Of a stretch of DNA of 64,000 bases, positions 1 to 8,602 are shown one piece after another (the first letter of the stretch is position 1; each line of letters opens with the position of its first letter). Origin of the DNA: Cycas panzhihuaensis (Eukaryota > Cycadophyta); contig CM041465.1 of assembly GCA_023213395.1 (NCBI GenBank), positions 94,681,741-94,745,740 of the forward strand, read 5' to 3'. The position numbers and the translations under genes were made by a program. The notes below the pieces were generated by a model, which worked only from the letters and a program-made list of their open reading frames with translations, did no database searches and had not been told where the DNA came from.

Positions 1-1245
1 TATTAGGAGGCTATTTAGGATTCGATAAAAAGTATTGATGGATTTATTTTAACTTCTTTTAGTTACATATAAAATTGTCCATTCTCACATTTATTTTAGA
101 ATGTGATATGTGTTAGTGCAATAAAGTTAACACTAAAGCTCAACTAGGTCTCTTATGACCACTTTACATTTTATAAGGAAAGTGGCCAAATATTACCATG
201 GATTTCATTATGGGTCTACCCTATTTACCAAGTATAACTCCATGTTAGTTGCCATTTATCACTTAACAAAATACATATACTTTTTTCTAATTCACACTTT
301 ATGTAAAGCATTGTGTCTTATAGATTAGCACATCTAAATAGTATTTTGATTACATGGCTTTTCATCAACCATTATATGTGATTGAGATCCCAAGTTTACT
401 AGTTCCTTTTGGTAAGAACTCTTTTGAGCCTTATACATATTGTTTAACATGAATTTTTCTTATTATCCTTAAATATATATCCAACCATAAGTTATTAATA
501 AAATGCTAGAGACTTCTTATGTTGTTTTACATCTAACCACTAGGCAAGATGGTCATCATAGGTAGCCCTTATAGAATACTGGTACAATTCCTCTAACCTC
601 TCACCACTTAGCCATAAGGATATCCTCATTCATGGCTCTTTATGGTCACTCTCCACTATCACACCAAACGCTAGACACCAACCTTTATACAACTACCGTA
701 TAATAAAAGCTATAATACATGGATTAAATTTTAAACATCCTCAAGAAAAATTTAGTTACAACCTAAAATTAAATGAAGTAATTAATAGACTACTAATATT
801 TGGATCACTTTTTTACCATTGGTAATCTTGTATTCCTATGCCTTGAACCATATAAGCAATAATCTCTCAAACCTCATAGGAACCACAAGCTGAGTCCTCC
901 TTACTATGGCCCTTATAAGTCCTCCAACATATTGGTGAAGTGGCCTATGCTTTCAAACTCCCACTTAATGCCAAGATTTATAATGTCTTTCATGTTTCCT
1001 ATCTCAAGAAATATCTTGGTAAGGGCATGAATCCATAAATAAACCTAGCAGTCTTAGATAAAGAATAAACTCTCATCATCCTCCTGGAATATATCTTGGC
1101 TAGTAGATAATACCATCTCTAGAATAAGATAAATTTTGAGTATTTAGTGCACTGGGATGACTATGAACTAGATGAGGTGACTTTGGAATCAATGAATTTT
1201 ATCAAATAATATCCACATCTCTTTGGCTTCAAAGATTTAGTATCT
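1..1245 (+). pseudogene. Ty3/gypsy chromovirus pol 3' remnant (integrase and chromodomain)
   Basis: Decayed 3' half of a chromovirus polyprotein; integrase inserts element cDNA and the chromodomain guides it to chromatin. Across several frames I read MDFIMGLPYLP (about 196-230), the integrase core start; LTKYIYFF (about 262-290); a DPKFTSSFW-like block (about 385-415), matching the family's SDRDPKFTSxFW; and FMALYGHSPL (about 630-660). NVFHVSYLKKYLG (about 978-1018) precedes the chromodomain, and EYLVHWDDYELDE (about 1138-1180) is its core. There are many stops and frame changes. The 5' part of the element is off the window's left edge. A purine tract and LTR-like DNA follow directly, as expected at an element's 3' end. 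Family assignment is firm; function is lost. Confidence 0.85.
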
Positions 1246-1640
1246 TAGGGGAGGGGACCTATTACATAACCATATGTGGTTAGTATTATCAGGTTACTAA
1301 TACTTATGACTAAGGCACTAGGAGGTTAAGTGGCAGCTATTAACTTCTATGTATAGGCTACTAAATCCACCAATAAGATAAAACATTATTTAGTACACTA
1401 ATAGGATTATAGGGAAAAGGCCCTTTTTATCTATTTAAGGGTCATAGATTAGAGAAGAAGGTTGTTGTGTAATTACCTTCTCTTGACAGAATTATACTTT
1501 GGTACTCTTTAGTTCCTTTTTTGTTCATGTAGTGTTCTTTAGTGTATTTTATTTCTAAAAATTAGTTTCCAATATTAATATAATTGTAGTATTTCTTGTC
1601 TATTTTTCATTATCATTTTTGTGTACGAGTTAATAGTTAG
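1246..1640 (+). repeat. Polypurine tract and probable 3' LTR of the chromovirus remnant
   Basis: A purine run, TTAGGGGAGGGGACC (1245-1259), follows the chromodomain. The LTR then probably starts at 1260 with TATTACATAACC, a TG-to-TA mutated end. A TATA-like TTTTATCTATTTAAGG lies near 1424-1441. The downstream boundary is a guess because no partner LTR is present. Confidence 0.55.
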
Positions 1641-1689
1641 AAAAGTCGTATCTGACCCCCTCATTATTTAATAAACCTTTTATTTTATA

Positions 1690-2019
1690 TATGTTATCCA
1701 CAAGTGAGTAATGGGGCCCTGCTAACCCAAGAATATGATTTAAGAGTGGAGTATATTGCCTATTTTATTAGTCACACCTTCATGGTCACTGACTTAATTA
1801 TACCCTTGTAGAAATAGAATACCTTGCCCTCGTGTTTGCCACTAAAAAATTATAATACTTCCTCCTCAAGAATATGACTAATTTCATTGTTTAATTTCAT
1901 TCCCTACACTTTTTAATGACAAAATATGACCTTATAGGACAAGTAGGAAATTAGTCTATCCTCATAGAGGAATATAACCTATAAATTATTAACCAAAAAT
2001 TTAAGAAAGGGATGGTTTC
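1690..2019 (+). pseudogene. Ty3/gypsy RNase H fragment, Tat-like
   Basis: Short remnant of the native RNase H domain of a second Ty3/gypsy element. Readable pieces are GALLTQEYDL followed by IAYFISHTF (about 1710-1780), matching the family's VLTQE...PVAYxSRTL, then a LALVFA-like block near 1825 and a GRIxKW-like block near 1940-1960. The last resembles the RNase H of the large Tat element here (LIGRIGKW, about 25295-25320), so I favour Tat or Athila relatives over chromovirus. It stops abruptly at the start of LTR D (2020), which appears to have inserted into it. No continuation is visible beyond D. Confidence 0.65.
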
Positions 2020-2313
2020 TGTTAGGTGTAATGCCTAATTACATAATTACCCTCATGTAATCTCTCTCTATATTATGTGTATTTTATATTTAAGGTTGTG
2101 GGCTACATAGAGAAGTGTGCCACCTCTAGTTCTCTCACTAATGGTGAGCTTGTACAATAAGTATGTACACTATTATTTATTCTAATTTGAGTTTTATTCA
2201 TTTTTCCATATCTTGCATTCATTTGTACATACTTCATCTTATTTGAGCTTCATTGTTATATGTTTAACTCACCATTATATCTTTTGTATGTATTACATAT
2301 TCAAATTCTAACA
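2020..2313 (+). repeat. LTR of family D, probable 5' LTR
   Basis: A 294-bp segment with canonical ends, TGTTAG ... CTAACA, followed at once by a primer-binding site, so it is a 5' LTR on the plus strand. It contains a TATA-like TTTATATTTAAGG near 2085-2097. No second copy was found in the window, so the rest of this element is deleted or unrecognisable. Confidence 0.75.
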
Positions 2314-2325
2314 TGATATTAGATA
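2314..2325 (+). other. Primer-binding site of element D (initiator tRNA-Met type)
   Basis: TGATATTAGATA directly abuts the LTR end and matches the plant copia/gypsy consensus TGGTATCAGAGC apart from transition-type changes. It would have primed minus-strand synthesis from initiator tRNA-Met. Confidence 0.7.
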
Positions 2326-3132
2326 CCAAGGTTGAATCCTTGAAGGCATTATTGTAGAGCTTTATACAGGTTATCATTTTTTGATTTTTTGGAAGCCTTG
2401 TCAATTTTTTCTTATACCTACTTTGTAACCTGATCATTATTCACTTGAAGGATTATTTCAAGTTATTTGAAGCTAACTTATGCACATTTTTTAAGGGACT
2501 GTTATCAATATTTTTTAGTGGTTATTTTGATGTTGTTATGAGACTATTTGAAAGCATGTTTTGGAGTATTTTTGAAGCTATTTGAAGTCTATTTTTAAGA
2601 TGCTTATAGTGGATAATTCATATGCATGTGGTGCCAAAATAATATTACATGCATGTTCTTCATGGTGAAGTCTATAGAAATATTTCTTCCTTGTGTAGAT
2701 TCCAATTACTATGTAATTATCTCCTTTGCATGCCAGTTGCTAGATTGTAAAGGGATTATTGATAGCAATTGAGAAAGTCCTTTCTTGCTATTCAGAGGCC
2801 AGAAGTGACTCTAAATTTAAAAAGTATTTATAGATTTGTAGGTGAATAATAAAGGTCAAAATATATTTTTGTTCAAATATGTATCCTCCTTATGTTGTTA
2901 CTATATTGAAAAAATAAAAAATTTATATTTATAGCCTTCAATATTTGGCCTGTATTTTTATGTATTAAAAAACAAAAAAAAAAAGGGCAAAGAAGAAGGT
3001 TTTCTAAGTTTGTCTATTTGGAGGCCATGATGAACGAGGAAGAAGAAAAACCAAGGGGGAAGGATAATGATTTTGAATTCTATTTAAGTGTATTAAATGA
3101 GTCTCTGTTAATGCTACCACTTCCTTAGCCAC
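2326..3132. other. Leader or unassigned AT-rich DNA after element D
   Basis: About 800 bp with no recognisable coding. It may be the untranslated leader of D, since it follows the primer-binding site, but no gag is seen. It has an A-rich tract at 2968-2985 and a purine-rich stretch at 3038-3066. Element A interrupts it at 3137/6678. Confidence 0.35.
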
Positions 3133-3137
3133 TTTCA

Positions 3138-3473
3138 TATTGGGATAACACCAAATGTGCATTTATTAACGTACAACTAAGGCCCCTCAAAGCCACCTTT
3201 AGGGCTCCCTAGGGCAGCTTGGGCCACATAACAACCACCAGCAGCCACCCATATGCTGGTAGACCACTATTAAGATACATGAACATTTATTATTTTTATT
3301 TTTTAATACTAATTTGAATTCTATTATAGGTCAAGTTGAGGTGCTTTCCACCTCCCCAAAATCTTCTATAAAAGGGGTGGGAATACCTCCTTAGTGTTTT
3401 TTAACATCACCCTTGATTCATCAAAAATTTTACTCTAAAGAGATACAATGCACTCATCAATGTGAATGTCCTA
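3138..3473 (+). repeat. 5' LTR of element A, colinear part
   Basis: Matches the 3' LTR (6322-6660) along its length, with scattered mostly transition differences. It starts TATTGGGATAACACC against TGTTGTGATAATACC in the 3' copy. TATA-like TTCTATAAAAGGGG lies near 3363-3376. The last 17 or so bases of the LTR are in the inverted segment that follows. Confidence 0.85.
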
Positions 3474-3503
3474 CTTTGATACCAAATAAAGGATGAGGTA
3501 CAG
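3474..3503. other. 30-bp inversion of LTR end plus primer-binding site
   Basis: Read on the minus strand, this segment gives the LTR terminus (CTGTACCTCATCCTTTA, matching CTGCACCTCATCCTTCA at 6661-6677) followed by TT and TGGTATCAAAG, the tRNA-Met primer-binding site. It is therefore the expected junction turned around in place. The ancestral ends would be CTCTG and CAGAG, a 5-bp inverted repeat that could have mediated the flip. Confidence 0.85.
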
Positions 3504-6321
3504 GTAGTGGCAAGTGTGTTATCAAAAATTAAAGGAGAAATAAGGCTATAGTATCAAAAGGAAAGATGACCAACGATCAATTATTCAAACTTACTCTTAC
3601 TCCTTCAGATACCTATGCCATAAGAACTACAACTAAATTGGATAAAAAAATGTGGCATAGTAGATTTGGCCATCTTAACTACAATAGTTTTGCCCTTATG
3701 AAGAGAATGGATATGGTAAATGGGTTACCACATATTAAAGTAAACAAAAACCTATGTGAAGGATGCCTTCTTGGTAAACATCATAGGGAAAGTTTTCCAG
3801 ACTTTAGTCATCGAGTATTAGGTCTACTTCAACTGGTATATACTAATATCTATGGTTTAATGAATACTCCATCATTAGTAGGTGCTCAATACTTCATAAC
3901 ATTCATATATGATTTCACAAGGAAGACATGGGTATTCTTTCTTAAATATAAATCAGACGCCTTTCAACACTTTGTTGATTTTAAAACCCTTATGGAAAAA
4001 TAAAGTGGATACAAGTTACTATCCCTAAGATCAAATAATGGGGGAGAATTTATCTCCAATGCATTCAAGGATTATTATGTTCACCATGGCATTAGAAGAC
4101 AACTCACTAATCTCTACACCTCATAACAAAATGATATAGAAAAGAGAAAAAATTATACAATAGTTGAAATGGCTAGGTGCATGTTAAAGGACAAGAATTT
4201 GGGACATGAATTTTGGGATGAAGTAGTATGTATAACTATCTATTTACTCAGTAGGTGCTCCACCAAAGCCCTTAGGTGGAAAACTCCTAAAGAAGCTTGT
4301 ACTGACTACAAACCAAGCATATATTATCTTAGAGTCTTCAAATGCCTAGTCTATGCTCATGTTCTTGATCAACGAAGATCCAAGTTGGATGATCATAGCA
4401 TCAAATATATATATCTTAGTTATAGGGAAACATCCAAGTCATAAAAAGTTTATGACCCTAAATAAAAAAGGGTCATGTTAAGCAAAGATGTTAAATTCTA
4501 AGAGGATGCCTATTATCAAGACATTTAAGAAAAGAAGAAGGAAGTTGCAATCAAGTTTGATTAATCATACAAATCCAAATATATGCCTCCTATGTTTGAC
4601 TCTAGAAGAGTCATCAATGAACTTAGTGGGGAGGGTACTTCCTCTCAACCTCCACCACAAAATCTACTAAAATGGGTTCATCAGAATCATGACTTGGACA
4701 ACATATTGGATAATAATCATAGATCCACATGCTCACATAGGGTTAATTTTGCCCTCATGAGTAAAGTATTGGAAACTCATAAGCCTTAAACCTTTGATGA
4801 GGCCAATAAGCATGCATATTGGCAAAAAGCAATGGAAGATTAATACCATTTTATTGTTAAAAATGACACTTGGAAGTTAGTTAATTTACCTCCAAACAAA
4901 AAGGCCATTAGCACCAAATGGATCTATAAAACCATATTTCATTTAGATGGATCTATTGACAAATGCAAGGATAGATTGGTTGTTAAGGATTATGCCCAAA
5001 AAGAAGGCATTGAATATACTAAAAATTTTGTCCCTATTTCTTGGATGGAAATAATTAGAATGATGATGAGCTTAGCCACCCAAATGGGTTAGAAAGTTTA
5101 CCAAATAGATGTTAAAAGTGCCTTCCTCAACAACTATATCGAAGAGGATATTTATGTCACTTAACCCCTTAGTTTTAAAGTCAGGGGGTAGAAAACAAAG
5201 TGTATAAACTTAAAAATACATTCTATGGATTAAAATAAGCAGCCAGGGCCTAGTATTCTCACATAGACAAATACTTCAAAGATTAAGGTTTTGAAAAATC
5301 TTAAGCATATCCTAATCTATACATTTAAATGAAGGGAGACTCAATCCTAATAGTAGGAATTTATGTGGATGACCTTGTATATACTGGAAATAACTCTCAC
5401 TTATTGTAATAATTTAAGGATGCCATGTGTAAAGAATTTGAGATGATAGATTTAGGGCTAATGCATTACTTCCTAGGTTTAGAAGTATGGTAAGACAAGA
5501 AAGGTATTTTCATTTCCTAATGGAAATATACCCTAGATTTATTACAAAAGTTCAGGATGACTGATTGTAAACTGTTGGAAACTCTAGTAGAAACTAGAAT
5601 CAAGCTCTCTAAGTCAAAGGATTCTATATTAATTGACCCTATGCTTTACAGATAACTTATCAGTACCTTGATATATTTGACATCCACTCAACTTGATATA
5701 ACACACTTAGTTAGTGTTGTATATAGGTTTATGCAAGATCCAAAGACCACCCATTGGCAAGTAGTAAAAAGAATTCTTTGATATCTCAAAGGAACTTTAG
5801 AATATGGGTTATACTACAAAGCTTTTCTAAAATTTCAGTTGACTAGTTATATAGACTTGGATTGGGCAATAGACATTAATAACAGGAAATCAACAATAGG
5901 TTATAAGTTTAGTATGGGATCAACAGTTATAGCATGGAGTACCAAGAAACAGAACACAACTTCCTTATCTACAACTGAGGCATAATACAAAGCATCAGTT
6001 GCAGGTGTATGTGAATCAATTTGGTTGAGAAGACTACTACAAGATTTCTAGCTAAAATAAAAAGGTCCTACCAGAATTTGGTGTGACAATTAGAGCACTA
6101 TTCAAATGGAAAAGAATCTAGTTTTTCATGGTAGAATAAAACACATCGAGACTTAGCATCACTTCATTCGAGAACTAGTGTAAGCAAAAGAAATTGAATT
6201 AGCCTATTCTAATACTAAAGACCAAACAACATATATCTTCACAAAGTCATTAGGCAAAGTTAAATTCTAGAAATTTAGAGATAGTTTGGGAGTTGTTCAC
6301 ATTGGGCATTATGAGGGAGAA
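3504..6321 (+). pseudogene. Copia A pol remnant: integrase, reverse transcriptase, RNase H
   Basis: Decayed copia polyprotein lacking gag and protease. The longest open stretch (3566-4003) is the pre-integrase zinc domain: MWHSRFGHLNY supplies the His residues and CEGCLLGKHH the Cys pair. It runs into the integrase core, with TNIYG in place of the family's TDIxG, so the first catalytic Asp is Asn, and NNGGEF in place of DNGGEF near 4033. Reverse transcriptase starts near 4793 (FDEANKHAYWQKAM); YVDD at 5362-5373 is intact. RNase H follows at about 5860-6290 (STIGYKFSMGS, ending GHYEGEC). The reading frame runs into the 3' LTR. Purine tract GAGGGAGAA (6313-6321) precedes the LTR. Many stops; not functional. 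Confidence 0.88.
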
Positions 6322-6677
6322 TGTTGTGATAATACCTAATATGCATTTATTGACGTGTACTTAGGGCCCCTCAAAGCTACCTTTGGGGATCCCTAAGGCA
6401 CCTTGGGCCATATAACGACTGCTAGTAGCCACCCATATGCTGATGAACCACTATTAAGGTATGTGCACATTTACTATTTTTATTTTTTAATACTAATTTG
6501 AATTCTATTATAGGTTGGGATTGAGGTGCTTACTGCCTCCTTAAAATCTTCTATAAAAGGGGTGGGAATACCTCCCTAGTGTTTTTTAACACCACCCTCA
6601 ATTCATCAAGAATTTTACTCTAAAGAGCTATAATGCACTCGTCAATATGAATGTCCCACTCTGCACCTCATCCTTCA
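6322..6677 (+). repeat. 3' LTR of element A
   Basis: 356 bp, TGTTGTGATAATACC ... CATCCTTCA, followed by target duplication TTTCA. It carries the same TATAAAAGGGG promoter block as the 5' LTR. It is the uninverted reference for the altered 5' LTR terminus. Confidence 0.88.
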
Positions 6678-6682
6678 TTTCA

Positions 6683-7144
6683 AACTTCTAAGATTGCTTA
6701 TCTTAGATAAGAGGAAATATGGAATAGGCTCCCTATTGAAAGTAGGATGGTGAAACCTAGAAAGATTACAACTTATGCTTATGTAAACAAATTTACTATT
6801 GGCACAGATTCATTCTAATTATACTACTTATGTTGGGTTTATTGAGGCATAGATGATTCTAGGAGTCACCCATTATTCCCTTTGCCTCTTCTTCTCTAAG
6901 ATTGTGGATTATTCAATTTGTACTAGTTGCCTCTATACACTATTTGCCCTTATGTGACCACTTTGAAGAAAATCTTATCAATATTGGCATGCTATATATA
7001 GCAAAGAACATCACAGTTGCTTTGGTTATTGTCGATAAAACCCTTAATGGTGGTAGATTTATGGGTAGTTACGTACTCCTTGTTTGGGATATTTTTATGC
7101 TCATTTATTTTATAGTAGAGTAGGCCATAAGTGAATATAGAATA
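6683..7144. other. Unassigned DNA upstream of the FKBP12 pseudogene
   Basis: About 460 bp continuing from the left of element A (joined at the TTTCA site). A 73-codon open frame at 6902-7123 has no recognisable motif and I do not call it a gene. The stretch could include former 5' untranslated sequence of the FKBP12 copy, but nothing shows it. Confidence 0.3.
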
Positions 7145-7483
7145 ATGGGAATTGAGAAGGAGGTATTAAGGGCAGGTAATAGCCCCAATCCTCACCCTAA
7201 CCAGAGAGTCACTATGCATTACACTAACTATGGTAAAAATGGTAATTTATCTCAAAAGTTCTAGAGCACCAAAGATCTAGGATAGGTGTCACTCTCCTTC
7301 ATAATTAGATAAGGATCTATTATCAAGGGTTGGGATGAAGGTGTATTAGGCATGCAAGTGGGAGAAGTTGCTTGTCTTTAGTATTCATTAGATTATGCAT
7401 ATGGTACAAATGGATTCCTTATGACCTGTAAACACCAAATAATAGTAGCCATATAGATGAAGGACATTATAGTAGAACCCTAA
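7145..7483 (+). pseudogene. FKBP12: FKBP12 peptidyl-prolyl isomerase, intronless pseudogene
   Basis: Dead copy of the cytosolic immunophilin FKBP12, a single-domain peptidyl-prolyl cis-trans isomerase that binds FK506 and rapamycin. ATG at 7145 to TAA at 7481-7483 gives exactly 112 codons plus stop, the usual plant FKBP12 length. The frame never shifts, but codons 40, 47, 56, 79 and 104 are stops. Diagnostic strings survive: YGKNGNLSQKF (30-39 region), IIKGWDEGVLGMQVGEVA (59-76, with active-site Trp63) and DYAYG (83-87). Stops fall at the family's Trp40 and Gln47 and at other former Gln/Arg positions, a C-to-T or G-to-A pattern. The full domain lies in one uninterrupted block, which suggests a retrocopy of a spliced mRNA. 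No clear poly(A) tail remains. Identification is strong; the retrocopy origin is inference. Confidence 0.93.
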
Positions 7484-7609
7484 AAATTTTTAGTGTTAAT
7501 GAATTAATATTAATTTTTTGTTCATATTATTATGGCATATGTTAATTTTTGTTAAAAGGGATTTATATTATTTTGTAAACATAAAAATAAATTTAATTAT
7601 TTTTAATAA
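7484..7609. other. AT-rich tail after the FKBP12 pseudogene
   Basis: About 125 bp, very AT-rich, directly after the stop codon. It could be the old 3' untranslated region, but neither a poly(A) tract nor a flanking duplication is recognisable. Confidence 0.3.
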
Positions 7610-7935
7610 TTTTTGAGATCCACTCAACCCATTTATACTTTAGCCCCTAGTCATATGAAGGGACAATGTGACTAACTATTGGAAAATGAAAGGGACTAAG
7701 TCCTTGTTTTTTATCCCTTATAATATCTTTGTCATATTTTTTGTTATAGCTTGAGCTAGAAGGCTTCGTTTTTAGTCCCATTAGCTATGTTAGATTCATA
7801 ACAAAGATATCTTTCTTTTGGTAGGTGACTTGATATTATTTTGAGCTATTTCTATGTAGAAAGTTTACTCCAAAGTTAAAATTTCTCTTTAAAACTTTAT
7901 TTTTCTTCTTCTTTTTTAACTTCTTCAAGAATATA
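7610..7935 (+). repeat. Diverged leader fragment of a B-type copia element
   Basis: Order and wording parallel the leaders of B2 (about 46100-46440) and B1 (about 15250-15560, minus strand): a TTTAGCCCC block with a GTCATATG block, then GGGACTAAG, then TTTGAGCTATTT near 7840 against TTTGAAGCTATTT in B1. Similarity is patchy and recognised by eye only. Confidence 0.45.
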
Positions 7936-8309
7936 TATGCAGTTTTAAAGGCTTCATGATATTTATTAATATGATGTACCCCAAATCGGGGGGATAACAC
8001 ATACTAAGGTCTTATTTTTTGGCTCTAGAGAACCCATTTTAAACTTTATTATATGAGAGAGAGTCATTCATGTTACACTTAAGTCACATCTATTTTTCAA
8101 GTCGTGTATTAACATTATTGCTAGTTTTTTAGCCCATAGAGGCATGATGTAAGCCCATGGTGGCATGATATAAACTTAAATAGGCATGTTTTTATCCCAT
8201 GAGGTAATTTGAGGCCATAGAGCCCTTTGAAGACAACTTGCATTCCCATATAAGCAAGGGGTATGACACCTTTACAATGACACTCTAAGGCATTAGATTA
8301 TGCATATAA
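7936..8309. other. Unassigned DNA with a 21-bp tandem pair
   Basis: No coding recognised. Two adjacent 21-bp units at 8132-8152 and 8153-8173 (GCCCATAGAGGCATGATGTAA and a copy with 3 changes) form a small tandem repeat. Confidence 0.4.
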
Positions 8310-8602
8310 TCATTATGAGTAGAGATGTTATCTTCAAAAAATATGATTATTATAAGATAAAACTTAAGAAGGATAAAGAAAAGAATGTCATCATAGAATT
8401 TAATTTACATCCCATATCAATAAATATGCCTTCACATGTGTTAGAATTAAATGAATCAGGTTCTAATGAAGCTTGATCTTCTACATCTACTCAAAATATT
8501 CTAAAGTGGGTATGAAGACAAGATTACGCAGTGAATATGCTAGACAATAATCTTAAAAGGAGATCCACATGCTCAAATAGAGTCAATTTTGCTCTAATGA
8601 AA
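8310..8602 (+). pseudogene. Fragment of B-type copia pol (integrase-RT linker)
   Basis: Matches the segment of B2 between integrase and reverse transcriptase (about 49672-49970). Shared strings are SRDVIF (about 8310-8330), QNILKW (about 8490-8510) and RSTCSNRVNFALM (about 8560-8600, against RSTHSNRVKF in B2). It ends exactly where C-type copia sequence begins, within the same reading frame. It is probably the 3' part of the same decayed element whose leader lies at 7610-7935. Confidence 0.65.

Larger units (their letters stand above)
3138..6677 (+). mobile_element. Copia retrotransposon A, gag-less but with intact ends
   Basis: LTR retrotransposon of 3,540 bp bounded by identical 5-bp target duplications TTTCA (3133-3137 and 6678-6682). 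LTRs of about 355 bp lie at both ends. The internal part runs from a primer-binding region straight into the end of the protease/pre-integrase zone, so the long leader, gag and protease seen in the related element B2 are absent. Pol follows in the order integrase, reverse transcriptase, RNase H, which defines copia. The perfect duplication shows this is a genuine insertion unit. A 30-bp inversion sits at the LTR/primer-site junction. Confidence 0.88.

Noticed and set aside
6902-7123. 73-codon open frame just upstream of FKBP12
   Set aside because: No recognisable motif, hydrophobic AT-driven composition, and no link to the FKBP12 frame; chance ORF.
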